From Alphaproteobacteria bacterium (GTDB lineage Bacteria > Myxococcota_A > UBA796 > UBA2385), in the NCBI GenBank assembly GCA_020632755.1, contig JACKEY010000013.1, positions 1 through 64,000 on the forward strand: DNA of 64,000 bases. Direction: 5' to 3'. The notes beneath the pieces are model-generated. The model was not told the origin of the DNA. It saw only the letters and a list, made by a program, of their open reading frames with translations, and ran no database searches. Position 1 is the stretch's first letter. Each line of letters starts with the position of its first letter. This document shows, in pieces, positions 9,187-19,654 of the stretch. The position numbers and the translations under genes were made by a program.

Positions 9187-11109
9187 TCAGGCGTCGACTT
9201 CCTCGACCAGGTCCATCCAGGCGGTGATCTCGCGGAACCGGTTGCTGGCGTCCTTGCCGAGCAGGTCGCTGACGACCTGTTCCGTCTCGAGCCGGGCCCC
9301 GTCGGGGATGCTGACCCGCAGCAGGCGGCGCTGCTTGGGATCCAGGGTGGTCTCGAACAGGGTCTTGGGCGGCATCTCGCCCAGGCCCTTGAACCGGCTG
9401 ATCCGCGGCTGCGCGCGGGGCGGGAGCTTCTTGAGGATGCGGTCCTTCTCGCGCTCGTCGCTGGCCCAGTCGGTCTTGGTGCCGTGGTCGATGCGGAACA
9501 GGGGCGGCTGCGCGATGTAGACGTAGCCGTTCTCGATGAGCCCCCGCATGTGGCGGTAGAAGAAGGCCAGCAGCAGGGTGCTGATGTGGTGTCCGTCGCT
9601 GTCGGCGTCCATCAGCAGGATCACCTTGCCGTAGCGGAGCCGACGGGGGTCCAGGTCCTTGCCGACGCCGCAGCCCAGCGCCTCGACGATGTCCGACAGC
9701 TCGTTGTTGGCCAGGACCTTCTTCAGGCCCGCCTGTTCCGCGTTGAGCACCTTGCCGCGCAGGGGCAGGATGGCCTGGGTCTTGCGGTCGCGGCCCTGCT
9801 TGGCCGAGCCACCGGCGCTGTCACCCTCGACCAGGAACAGCTCGGTCGTGCCCGGGTCGGTCTCGCTGCAGTCGGCCAGCTTGCCGGGCAGCTTGAGCCG
9901 CCGGTTGGTGGCCGACTTGCGGCGCACCTCCTCGGTCGCCGCGCGGGTCGCCTCGCGGGCCTTGGCGGCCATCACGATGCGGTGCACGACGGCGTCGGCG
10001 ACGCTCGGGTTGTCCGTCAGCCACTGCTCCATCAGCGGGCGGACGGCGGCGTCGAGCTGGCCCTTCACTTCCGGGTTGTTCAGCTTGTCCTTGGTCTGGC
10101 CCTGGAACTGCGGCTCGGGCAGGAAGACCGAGCAGATGGCGAACACGCCCTCGCGGATGTCGTCGGCGGTGATCTTGATGCCGCGCGGCACGGACTTGTC
10201 GTGGGTGTCCAGGAAGTTGCGCACCGCCTTGGCCAGGCCGTCCTTGAGGCCCTGCTCGTGGGTGCCGCCGTCGTTGGTCGGGATGCCGTTGACGAAGGAC
10301 CGGATGCGATCGCGGGGCGCGTCGGTCCAGCACAGGGCGATCTCGAGCCGGGGGTCGTCCTCGCGCTGCAGCTCCCAGGTGGCGCCGGGGATCCGGGCGA
10401 CGTCCTGCGCCGACACGACGTGGTCCAGGAAGTCGGACACGCCGCCTTCGTGGTGCAGCTCCTCGCGGGTGCCGTTCGGTTCGTCCTTGAAGACGATCTT
10501 GAGCCCGCGGTTCAGGTAGGAGCAGATCTCCAGGTGCTCGCGGATCCACTTCTCGTCGAAGCGCATGTCGCCGAAGATCTCGGGATCCGGCCGGAAGGTG
10601 ATGGTCGTGCCGGTCCCGCGGGCCGGACCCAGCTTCTGCAGCTTGTTGCGGGTGATGCCGCGGTCGTAGGCCTGGCTGTACTCGAAGCCGTCGCGCTTGA
10701 CCGTGGCGATCATCTCCTCGCTGAGGAAGTTGACGACGGACGAGCCGACCCCGTGCAGGCCGCCGCTGGTCTTGTAGGACCCGGCGTCGAACTTGCCGCC
10801 CGCGTGCAGGGTCGTCAGGATGACTTCCAGCGCGGGCTTTTTGGCCTTGGGGTGGATGTCGACCGGGATGCCGCGGCCGTTGTCTTCGACGCTGACGGTG
10901 CGGCCGTCCTTGTGCAGGGTGACGCGGATCAGGCTGGCGTGCCCGTTGATCGCCTCGTCCACGCTGTTGTCGACGATCTCCCGCACCAGGTGGTGCAGGC
11001 CGGAGACGCCGGTGCCGCCGATGTACATGCCGGGGCGCTTGCGGACCGCGTCGCGGCCCTCGAGCATGGTGATCGACGAGGCGTCGTATTTCTGGGAGGG
11101 GTCGCTCAT
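9187..11109 (-). CDS. parE: DNA topoisomerase IV subunit B (type IIA ATPase subunit)
   Basis: ATPase/TOPRIM subunit of a type IIA topoisomerase that decatenates chromosomes. Visible features are the GHKL ATPase motifs (NSVDEAI, EDNGRGIPVD, GGLHGVGSSVVN) and the TOPRIM motifs EGDSAGG and MDADSDGHH. Its 640 residues match ParE and short GyrB proteins. It follows its partner parC with a single base between stop and start. The pairing with a ParC-like A subunit lacking a GyrA box favours topoisomerase IV over gyrase. A gyrB-like activity cannot be excluded without seeing whether separate gyrA/gyrB genes exist. Confidence 0.85.
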   Translation of the reverse strand: MSDPSQKYDASSITMLEGRDAVRKRPGMYIGGTGVSGLHHLVREIVDNSVDEAINGHASLIRVTLHKDGRTVSVEDNGRGIPVDIHPKAKKPALEVILTTLHAGGKFDAGSYKTSGGLHGVGSSVVNFLSEEMIATVKRDGFEYSQAYDRGITRNKLQKLGPARGTGTTITFRPDPEIFGDMRFDEKWIREHLEICSYLNRGLKIVFKDEPNGTREELHHEGGVSDFLDHVVSAQDVARIPGATWELQREDDPRLEIALCWTDAPRDRIRSFVNGIPTNDGGTHEQGLKDGLAKAVRNFLDTHDKSVPRGIKITADDIREGVFAICSVFLPEPQFQGQTKDKLNNPEVKGQLDAAVRPLMEQWLTDNPSVADAVVHRIVMAAKAREATRAATEEVRRKSATNRRLKLPGKLADCSETDPGTTELFLVEGDSAGGSAKQGRDRKTQAILPLRGKVLNAEQAGLKKVLANNELSDIVEALGCGVGKDLDPRRLRYGKVILLMDADSDGHHISTLLLAFFYRHMRGLIENGYVYIAQPPLFRIDHGTKTDWASDEREKDRILKKLPPRAQPRISRFKGLGEMPPKTLFETTLDPKQRRLLRVSIPDGARLETEQVVSDLLGKDASNRFREITAWMDLVEEVDA

Positions 11110-11110
11110 C

Positions 11111-13594
<2,484 letters not shown>

Positions 13595-13671
13595 GTCGGG
13601 GGAGGGGAGGAGAGGGGGAGGAGGAGGGCGCGCTGGGGAGGGAGGGGGGCGCGCGCACGCGGGAGGGAAGC

Positions 13672-13677
13672 GAGTTT
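13672..13677 (-). promoter_or_regulatory. Putative -10 element of parC
   Basis: Read leftward the sequence is TAAACT, followed by about 75 bases of C/T-rich leader before the parC ATG. A TTGCCC lies about 21 bases upstream, which is too far for a standard -35. The start site is therefore only approximate. Confidence 0.35.
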
Positions 13678-13736
13678 ACTTGTCACGGTGCGCGAGAGGG
13701 GGCAAGTCTTCGCGGAGGTCGGGATCAGGGCGATGC

Positions 13737-13752
13737 GCAACCCGTGGGTTGC
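13737..13752. promoter_or_regulatory. Palindromic operator 1 upstream of the ArsR gene
   Basis: A perfect 7-base inverted repeat, GCAACCC-GT-GGGTTGC. It overlaps the predicted -35 element (TTGCGG at 13749-13754). It shares its half-site GCAACC with the second palindrome, whose centre is exactly 42 bases away. Confidence 0.65.
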
Positions 13753-13777
13753 GGTTCGAGGCGACCCCTGGTAGAAG
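13749..13777 (+). promoter_or_regulatory. Predicted promoter of the ArsR/SRPBCC pair
   Basis: TTGCGG (13749-13754), a 17-base spacer, then TAGAAG (13772-13777). A start near 13784 is predicted. It is flanked by the two GCAACC/GGTTGC palindromes, as expected for autorepression. Confidence 0.5.
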
Positions 13778-13778
13778 T

Positions 13779-13794
13779 GCAACCAGGAGGTTGC
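13779..13794. promoter_or_regulatory. Palindromic operator 2, overlapping the ArsR ribosome site
   Basis: Inverted repeat GCAACC-AGGA-GGTTGC. It spans the predicted transcription start and the Shine-Dalgarno AGGAGG (13785-13790), placing repressor binding on top of both signals. Confidence 0.65.
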
Positions 13795-13796
13795 CC

Positions 13797-14138
13797 ATGG
13801 TCGCTCGCGCCCACCCATCCCCGGCCCTGTTCGCCGCCCTGGCCGACGAGACGCGCCTGTCGCTCATCGACCGGCTGCTGGTGGAGCGCGCCTGCTCGAC
13901 CACCCGGCTGGCCGAGGGCACGGACCTGACCCGCCAGGCCGTGCGCAAGCACCTGGGCGTGCTGGCCGACGCGGGGCTGGTCCGCGACCGCCGTGTCGGT
14001 CGCGAGCGGCTGTGGGAGCTGCACGCCGCCCCCCTCGCCGACGCCAGCGGCTGGCTGGACACCGTCCGCCGCCAGTGGGAGGCGCGGCTCGATCGCCTCG
14101 ACGCCTTCCTGGTCGCGACCCACGCCTCCGAGACCTGA
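13797..14138 (+). CDS. ArsR-family transcriptional regulator
   Basis: A 113-residue winged-helix repressor. The N-terminal half has the ArsR signature ALADETRLSLIDRLL, and the recognition region is TRQAVRKHLGVLADAGLV. No cysteine-based metal site is evident; this fits the ArsR subgroup that accompanies SRPBCC proteins and senses something other than arsenic. ATG 13797 has a perfect AGGAGG six bases upstream, so the longer open frame is rejected. Two matching palindromes flank its promoter and suggest autoregulation. The SRPBCC gene follows after 37 bases and is probably co-transcribed. Confidence 0.9.
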   Translation: MVARAHPSPALFAALADETRLSLIDRLLVERACSTTRLAEGTDLTRQAVRKHLGVLADAGLVRDRRVGRERLWELHAAPLADASGWLDTVRRQWEARLDRLDAFLVATHASET

Positions 14139-14175
14139 GTTCCCCCGCGGCGCCGCCGCACCCCCTGGAGTACCG

Positions 14176-14667
14176 ATGTCCCCTGCCTCCCCGTCCCCTG
14201 CTCCCCTCGACCCCTCCCTCGACCTGCGCCTCGAGCGGGTCGTGCCCGTCCCCGTCGAGCTCGTCTGGCGCGCCTGGACCGAAGCCGAGCTGCTGACGAA
14301 GTGGTTCTGCCCCGCGCCCTGGACCACGCCGGAAGCCATCCTGGACGTCCGCCCCGGCGGCCGCTTCTACACGGTCATGCAGGGCCCCGAGGAAGGCCAG
14401 CGCATGGAGAGCGAGGGCTGCTACCTCGACGTCGTGCCGAACCGGCGCCTGATCTGGACCGACGCCCTGGCCGGCGGCTATCGCCCCAACGGCGGCGGCT
14501 TCTTCACCGGCGAGCTGCACCTGGAAGCCGTCGAGGGCGGCACCCGCTACGTCGCCATCGCGCGCCACGGCAACCCCGACGCCTGCCGCCAGCACGCCGA
14601 GATGGGCTTCCTGGACGGCTGGGGCGCCGCGCTGGACCAGCTGGTCGCCCTGATGTCGGGCGACTGA
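14176..14667 (+). CDS. SRPBCC (AHSA1/START-like) domain protein
   Basis: A 163-residue single-domain protein of the Aha1/SRPBCC fold. It contains the typical opening RVVPVPVELVWRAWTEAELLTKWFCP and the RPGGRFYTVM and FTGELHLEAVEGGTRY segments. Such proteins form a deep hydrophobic cavity, but the ligand is unknown. ATG 14176 is chosen because GGAG lies five bases upstream and the family signature begins about 20 residues in. The ArsR-SRPBCC pair is a common two-gene unit in soil bacteria. The downstream neighbour is convergent, 22 bases away. Confidence 0.85.
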   Translation: MSPASPSPAPLDPSLDLRLERVVPVPVELVWRAWTEAELLTKWFCPAPWTTPEAILDVRPGGRFYTVMQGPEEGQRMESEGCYLDVVPNRRLIWTDALAGGYRPNGGGFFTGELHLEAVEGGTRYVAIARHGNPDACRQHAEMGFLDGWGAALDQLVALMSGD

Positions 14668-14689
14668 GCGCCCCGTCGGCGGGAAGCCC

Positions 14690-15670
14690 TCAGGCGGCCA
14701 GCCGCCCGGCGAAGTCCACGGCCAGGGCGGTGGCGCGGTCGACCGAGGGGAAGCCGAGCGCCGGGTGCGCCTGGTGGGCGACCGTGGCGGCCCGCCCCGG
14801 CAGCGCCCGCAGGGCGGCGGTGCGGGCGGCCTGGACGCGGGCGCGCTCGTCCGCGGAGAGCTGTGCGCACAGCCAGTCGTGCAGGTCCCAGGACAGCTGG
14901 GCGTGGGCGGCCTCGTCGGCGGCGATGCGGGCCCAGGCGCGGCGCAGGGCGGCATCCGGGGCGCGCTCGGCGGCGACGGCGGCCTCGAGGGCGGCCCAGG
15001 CTTCGTGCACGCAGCCCTCGACCGCGTTGTGCAGGGCGATGGACAGCAGGTCGACCGCCGCGGGCTCGGCCCGGGGCCGGGGCACCGTCGCGCCCCGCTG
15101 CTGGGCGAGCACGCCGAGCCAGGCAGCGTGGCGGCGTTCGTCGTCGGCCGCTCGTCGGCAGCGCCGGACGAGGTCGGCGGGCGCGTGGTGCGTGGACAAC
15201 AGCTCGGCGAGCTGGGCGAAGGCCAGCACGCTCGCGGCTTCGAGGTGGGCCAGGGTGGCGAGCACCCGCCCCAGGTCGTCCCCGCCGACGCCGGCGGCCT
15301 CGACGTGGCCCAGCGGCCGGCGGCCTTCGCAGTAGAACTCGATGCCCGTGCCCTCGCAGACGACCTGGCCGACGACACGGTCGGCCGGCGACGCGTCGTC
15401 GTAGCGGTCGTCGTAGACGGACAGCTGGCAGTCGTCGATGACCGAGGCCTGCCAGCCCCGGCTCTCGTAGTAGGCCGTGCGGCAGACGGTCTCGCACTGC
15501 TCCGCGCTCGGCGTGGCCCCGGGCTCGACCCCGGCGTCGCGCAGCCAGCCGGCGGGCGTGTCCCAGGCGTCGTCGAAGGCTTCTTCGGGCGGGTTGCAGT
15601 TCCAGGTCGACGGGCAGGCCGTCAGGGGCACGGCGGCGAGCGAGGCGGCGATGATGCTGCGCATGTCCAT
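14690..15670 (-). CDS. Putative lipoprotein with ferritin-like diiron domain
   Basis: The 326-residue protein has a signal peptide with lipobox PLTAC (C19) and a Cys-rich segment (about 20-115). A four-helix domain follows that carries E144, ExxH (E178/H181), E218 and a second ExxH (E253/H256). That E, ExxH, E, ExxH pattern is the ligand set of ferritin-like diiron proteins. Location on the cell surface or periplasm is inferred from the lipobox. The role could be iron handling or oxidase-like chemistry. GGAG five bases before the ATG at 15670 sets the start. That site lies in a small hairpin (15676-15690). Confidence 0.7.
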   Translation of the reverse strand: MDMRSIIAASLAAVPLTACPSTWNCNPPEEAFDDAWDTPAGWLRDAGVEPGATPSAEQCETVCRTAYYESRGWQASVIDDCQLSVYDDRYDDASPADRVVGQVVCEGTGIEFYCEGRRPLGHVEAAGVGGDDLGRVLATLAHLEAASVLAFAQLAELLSTHHAPADLVRRCRRAADDERRHAAWLGVLAQQRGATVPRPRAEPAAVDLLSIALHNAVEGCVHEAWAALEAAVAAERAPDAALRRAWARIAADEAAHAQLSWDLHDWLCAQLSADERARVQAARTAALRALPGRAATVAHQAHPALGFPSVDRATALAVDFAGRLAA

Positions 15671-15675
15671 TTGGG

Positions 15676-15690
15676 CTCCGGCGTCCGGAG
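15676..15690 (-). promoter_or_regulatory. Hairpin sequestering the ribosome site of the ferritin-like gene
   Basis: In the mRNA, CTCCGG-ACG-CCGGAG pairs perfectly and the 3' arm contains the GGAG ribosome site. A TATGCT -10-like hexamer lies just upstream (15695-15700). Confidence 0.45.
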
Positions 15691-15706
15691 TCGGAGCATA
15701 GACGGC

Positions 15707-17014
15707 TCAGCGGCGCCAGGTGACGAAGGGCTCGTGCACGACCGGTCGGTAGTGGGCCAGGAAGCGCCGGGCGACGGCCTCGGCGACCCACGGCGCGTAG
15801 CGGTGCGCCACGATGCCGCCCCGGAACACCGTGTTGAAGACCCGGAACCGGCGGTCCTGCTCGTCGAAGCAGCGCCGGTAGTCGGCGTCGGTGGCGTGGC
15901 CTTCGTCGTCGGGCATCGGGTTGTGCTGCCACCAGAAGTCGGCGTTGTGCATCCACACGCCGGTGGCGCGGCGGATCCGCTCGATGGCCGCGGCGTAGGC
16001 GGGGTCCTGCTGCTGGAAGCGGCTCACGAAGTTGAGCTGCACGTTGAACCGGCGGGCGGCCATGGCCGTGCGGATGCGGTCGATGAGGGCGTCGACGTCG
16101 CCGACCCGATCTGAGGTCGCGTGGAACTGGTCGAGGGAGAACAGCAGGGTGCCGCCGCGGAAGGCGGAGAGCACCGCGTCGAGGGCTTCGGCGCGGGGTA
16201 CCCGGTACCACTCGTAGTAGACCGACAGGTCGTACTCCTCGGCCAGGATCTCACGGGTGAAGGCCAGGGTCGACAGGGACGCGAAGTCGTGGAAGACCGA
16301 CACGAAGCGGATGTCCCGCCGGGCGCTCCAGGCCTGCAGATCCTCGCGCTGCGGGGCGGCCGAGCGGCGGACCCAGCTGCGGCCGAACAGGCGGCGCTGG
16401 GGGGTCAGCGCGCCCGAGCAGCCCTCGCAGGCCAGCGGGCAGCCCCGAAAGGACACCAGGTGCGGGAAGACGGGGAAGGACCCGCCGCGGGCCTGGGCGT
16501 GCAGGCGCAGCACCCGGCGCTCCATGCTGGGCCAGAAGGACAGGTCCCGGTAGTTGCCGGCGTCCAGGTCTTCGGTCGTGACCGCGTACCGCGCGGTGCT
16601 CCGGAAGTCGCGGTGCACGACGTTGGGCACGTCCTCGCCGCTCTCGCCGGCCAGCAGGGCGGCCACCAGGGCCGCCATCGGGCGCTCGGCGTCCCCGCGC
16701 ACGACGAAGTCGATGTCGCCTTCGGCCAGCAGCTGCTCGGCGAACATGGTGGCCGCCACACCGCCGACCACGACCTGCGTGCGGGGCGAGCACCGCTTGA
16801 TGCGGGCGGCCAGCGCGACCCCGGCGGGGATGCTCAGGTACCAGTGCAGGTCCATCAGGACGACGTGAGCGCCGCGGATGTCGTCGTCGGTGAGCTCGGC
16901 CTCGAACATGCCACGCACGGGCACCGGCACCCGGGCGACGAGGGCCGGCAGCGACATCGGGAAGATCTCGACCATGAAGGTCGGGGTCTTCGGGTGCACG
17001 AAGAGGACGGTCAA
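15707..17014 (-). CDS. B12-binding domain/radical SAM protein
   Basis: Residues 1-130 resemble a cobalamin-binding domain (VLFVHPKTP, MDLHW, VVVGGVAATMFAEQLL). The radical SAM domain carries the 4Fe-4S motif CPLACEGC (C192, C196, C199). This class-B layout is used for methylations and ring rearrangements; the substrate is unknown and no biosynthetic partner is adjacent. There is no ATG or GTG near the expected N-terminus. TTG at 17014 is chosen because the family begins just before VLFVHP. A TACCAT hexamer sits exactly six bases upstream, predicting a leaderless mRNA. The resulting protein is 435 aa. The gene is divergent from the peptide permease. Confidence 0.82.
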   Translation of the reverse strand: MTVLFVHPKTPTFMVEIFPMSLPALVARVPVPVRGMFEAELTDDDIRGAHVVLMDLHWYLSIPAGVALAARIKRCSPRTQVVVGGVAATMFAEQLLAEGDIDFVVRGDAERPMAALVAALLAGESGEDVPNVVHRDFRSTARYAVTTEDLDAGNYRDLSFWPSMERRVLRLHAQARGGSFPVFPHLVSFRGCPLACEGCSGALTPQRRLFGRSWVRRSAAPQREDLQAWSARRDIRFVSVFHDFASLSTLAFTREILAEEYDLSVYYEWYRVPRAEALDAVLSAFRGGTLLFSLDQFHATSDRVGDVDALIDRIRTAMAARRFNVQLNFVSRFQQQDPAYAAAIERIRRATGVWMHNADFWWQHNPMPDDEGHATDADYRRCFDEQDRRFRVFNTVFRGGIVAHRYAPWVAEAVARRFLAHYRPVVHEPFVTWRR

Positions 17015-17020
17015 GTCGGC

Positions 17021-17026
17021 ATGGTA
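17021..17026 (-). promoter_or_regulatory. -10-like hexamer, predicted leaderless start of the radical SAM gene
   Basis: TACCAT ends six bases before the TTG start at 17014. With standard -10 to +1 spacing the mRNA would begin at the start codon. It is one of seven such cases in the window. Confidence 0.45.
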
Positions 17027-17082
17027 CCCCGGCTGCGCCGGCCGAGGCAGGGCGAGGTGCAGCACGGAGGCCGGCCTCGGTT

Positions 17083-17088
17083 TAGGCT
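17083..17088 (+). promoter_or_regulatory. -10-like element of the peptide ABC transporter operon
   Basis: TAGGCT within CGGTTTAGGCTGCC matches the element before the beta-helix lipoprotein. A C/T-rich leader of about 35 bases with no ribosome site follows. Confidence 0.4.
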
Positions 17089-17129
17089 GCCGCGCTGCCC
17101 CCCAGCCCCCCTCCTCCTCCGGTGCGGCC

Positions 17130-17978
17130 CTGAAGACCCTCCGCCAGCGCCTCTCCAGCCACCCCAACGTCCGCATCGGCGGCGTGCTGGTGGCGTCCGT
17201 CGCCCTGGTCGCCTTGTTGGGCCCCTTCCTCGCCCCGTGGGACCCGGCGGTCCAGGACATCGCCACGGGGCTCGACGCCAGCGGCGCCCCCGTCGGGCCG
17301 GGGGCGGCCCACCTGCTCGGCACCGACGCGCTCGGCCGCGACGTGCTCAGCCGGCTGCTGGTCGGGGCGCGGATCAGCCTGCTGGTCGGCTTCGCGGCGA
17401 CCGGGATCAGCATGGGCATCGGGCTCGTGATCGGGCTGGTGTCCGGCTACTTCCGCGGCATCATCGACACCGTGGCGATGCGGTCGGTGGACGTGCTGAT
17501 GTCCTTTCCCTTCCTGTTGCTGTGCATCGCGCTGGTCGCCGTGCGCGAGCCGGGGCTGGACAACGTGCTGCTGGTGCTGGGCCTGCTGGGCTGGACGACC
17601 ATGGCGCGGGTGGTCCGCGGCAAGGTGCTGGCCGAGCGCGAGCAGGAGTACGTGCAGGCGGCGCGGGCCCTGGGCCTGGGCCACGGGCGCATCCTGTTCC
17701 GCCACATCCTGCCGAACGTGGTCGGCCCCGTGATGGTGCTGTCGACCCTGGGCGTGGCCAGCACCATCCTGGCCGAGAGCGTGCTGTCCTACCTGGGGCT
17801 CGGCGTGCCGCCCCCGACGCCGTCCTGGGGCGCGATGATCAGCGAAGGCCAGGCCTGGTACCGGCTGGCGCCGGGCCTGGTGGCGGCGCCGGGTCTGTGC
17901 ATCCTGGTGACCGTGCTCGGCTTCAACCTGCTGGGCGAGGGGCTCCGCGACGTGCTCGACCCCCGGGATGCCGGATGA
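17130..17978 (+). CDS. Peptide ABC transporter permease (DppC/OppC type)
   Basis: Inner-membrane permease with the family's features: a first membrane segment after a short basic N-terminus, a GTDALGRDVLSRLL segment, and the EAA loop QAARALGLGHGRILFRHILPN. No ATG, GTG or TTG lies between the promoter and the first membrane segment in this frame. CTG at 17130, beginning LKTLRQRLS, is the only sensible start and gives 282 aa. The start is therefore uncertain. Its stop overlaps the next gene by ATGA. The gene order permease, binding protein, permease is unusual, and no DppD/DppF ATPase gene lies in the window. Confidence 0.85.
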   Translation: MKTLRQRLSSHPNVRIGGVLVASVALVALLGPFLAPWDPAVQDIATGLDASGAPVGPGAAHLLGTDALGRDVLSRLLVGARISLLVGFAATGISMGIGLVIGLVSGYFRGIIDTVAMRSVDVLMSFPFLLLCIALVAVREPGLDNVLLVLGLLGWTTMARVVRGKVLAEREQEYVQAARALGLGHGRILFRHILPNVVGPVMVLSTLGVASTILAESVLSYLGLGVPPPTPSWGAMISEGQAWYRLAPGLVAAPGLCILVTVLGFNLLGEGLRDVLDPRDAG

Positions 17979-19654
17979 GCCCCCTGCTGCTGCTGCTGGC
18001 CTGCACCGCCAACCCCGACGGGCTGACCCCGGGGGCCGGGAACACCGCGCCCGTCTACGGCGGGACCTTCGTCTACGCCGACGAAGACGACATCCGGACC
18101 CTGGACCCGGCCATCGGCTACGACGAGGTCAGCTGGACGGCGATGCACCTGGTGTTCGACCAGCTCATCGCCTACGCCCCGGACACCGACGGCACGGAGG
18201 TGCGCATGGTCGGCGGCCTGGCCGAGTCCTGGGACGTCAGCGAGGACGGCCTGGTCTGGACCTTCCGGCTGCGCCCGGGCGTGACCTTCCACAACGGGCG
18301 CGAGCTGGTCGCCGACGACGTCGTCTACTCGTGGACCCGTCTGTTCGACCCCGAGCTGGCCAGCCCCGGCGCCGACTTCTTCGGGGGCATCTCGGGCAGC
18401 CAGGCGATGCTGGACGGCGAGACCGACCACCTGGCGGGCCTGGTGGCCCTGGACACGCGCACCGTGCAGGTCACCCTGGACGCGCCGGACGCCACCTTCG
18501 CCAACGCCGTGGCCATGGTCTTCGGCAGCGTGGTCCCGCGGGAGGAGGTCGAGGCCCGCGGTGAACAGTGGGCCTTCTCGCCGGTGGGCACCGGTCCCTT
18601 CGAGCTGTCCGAGTGGCAGCTCGGGGAGAAGACCGTCTTCGTCGCGGACGAAGACCATTGGGAGCCCGGTCGCCCCTACCTCGACGAGATCGTCCACCTG
18701 GCGGGCTACCCGCGCACCGTCCAGTTCCTGAAGCTCGAGGCTGGTGAGCTGTCGCAGATCAACCGGATGAGCAGTCCCGACTACCTGTGGGCCCGGCAGG
18801 ACGAGCGCTGGGGCCCGCTGCTGCAGGAAGTGCCCAGCATCGACACCTACGGCGAGATGATGAACACGGAGCTGCCGCCCTTCGACGACCTGGCCTTCCG
18901 CCAGGGGGTGGCCGCCAGCATCGACCGCGAGAAGCTCAAGAAGCTGCGCAACGGGCGCTACCGGCCCACCATCAGCTGGGTGCCGCCCGGGCTCGCCGCC
19001 CACGTCGAGTGGGACGAGCTGAGCGCCGACGAACAGCACGCCTACCGCTACCAGCGCCACGATCCCGCCCTGGCGAAGCAGCGCCTGTCCGAGAGCCGCT
19101 ACATGCAGGACGGTCGCTACGTCGGGCCGCCCATCGTGTACTGGGCCCTGTCCGACGAAGCCAGCCTGACCACGGCCCAGTCCGTCCAGCAGGACCTGTC
19201 CCTGGCCGGCGTGCCGATGACCGTGAAGACCACGACCTTCCCGGCCTACCTGGCCGCCGTCGGCCAGCCGAAGACCGTCCAGATCGCCTACACCGCGTGG
19301 GTGATGGACTACCCCGACCCGCGCAACTTCTTGGAGGTCATCTTCAGCTGCGACATGCGGGCCGAACAGAACAGCCAGAACACCAGCTTCTACTGCGACG
19401 ACGAAACCGAGCGCCTGCTCGACGCGGCCGCCGTCGAGGTCGATCCGGACGTGCGGGCCGACCTGTATGAACGGGCCCAGGCCCGCATCGCCGAGGCCGC
19501 CCCCGTCGCCATCGAGTACCACTCGACCAGCCTGAGCCTGGTGCAGCCGCGGGTGAAGGGCTTCCGGGTGCACCCCATCTGGACCCGCGACATGCGCGAG
19601 GCCTGGCTCGACGTGCCCGAGGGCCGCCCGACCCGCGCGGGAGGTGCCCGATGA
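17975..19654 (+). CDS. Peptide ABC transporter substrate-binding lipoprotein (SBP family 5)
   Basis: The mature part is a family-5 (DppA/OppA) solute-binding protein. Segments include GGTFVYADEDDIRTLDPAIGYD, LAESWDVSEDGLVWTFRLRPGVTFHNG and the C-terminal YDERAQARIAEAAPV-like helix. It should capture peptides or related solutes for the flanking permeases. The signal peptide is extraordinarily short, with the lipobox LLAC placing the lipidated Cys at residue 10 and no Lys/Arg before it. The start is fixed by the ATGA overlap with the upstream permease. Its own stop overlaps the downstream permease start in the same manner. Length is 559 aa. Confidence 0.9.
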   Translation: MSPLLLLLACTANPDGLTPGAGNTAPVYGGTFVYADEDDIRTLDPAIGYDEVSWTAMHLVFDQLIAYAPDTDGTEVRMVGGLAESWDVSEDGLVWTFRLRPGVTFHNGRELVADDVVYSWTRLFDPELASPGADFFGGISGSQAMLDGETDHLAGLVALDTRTVQVTLDAPDATFANAVAMVFGSVVPREEVEARGEQWAFSPVGTGPFELSEWQLGEKTVFVADEDHWEPGRPYLDEIVHLAGYPRTVQFLKLEAGELSQINRMSSPDYLWARQDERWGPLLQEVPSIDTYGEMMNTELPPFDDLAFRQGVAASIDREKLKKLRNGRYRPTISWVPPGLAAHVEWDELSADEQHAYRYQRHDPALAKQRLSESRYMQDGRYVGPPIVYWALSDEASLTTAQSVQQDLSLAGVPMTVKTTTFPAYLAAVGQPKTVQIAYTAWVMDYPDPRNFLEVIFSCDMRAEQNSQNTSFYCDDETERLLDAAAVEVDPDVRADLYERAQARIAEAAPVAIEYHSTSLSLVQPRVKGFRVHPIWTRDMREAWLDVPEGRPTRAGGAR

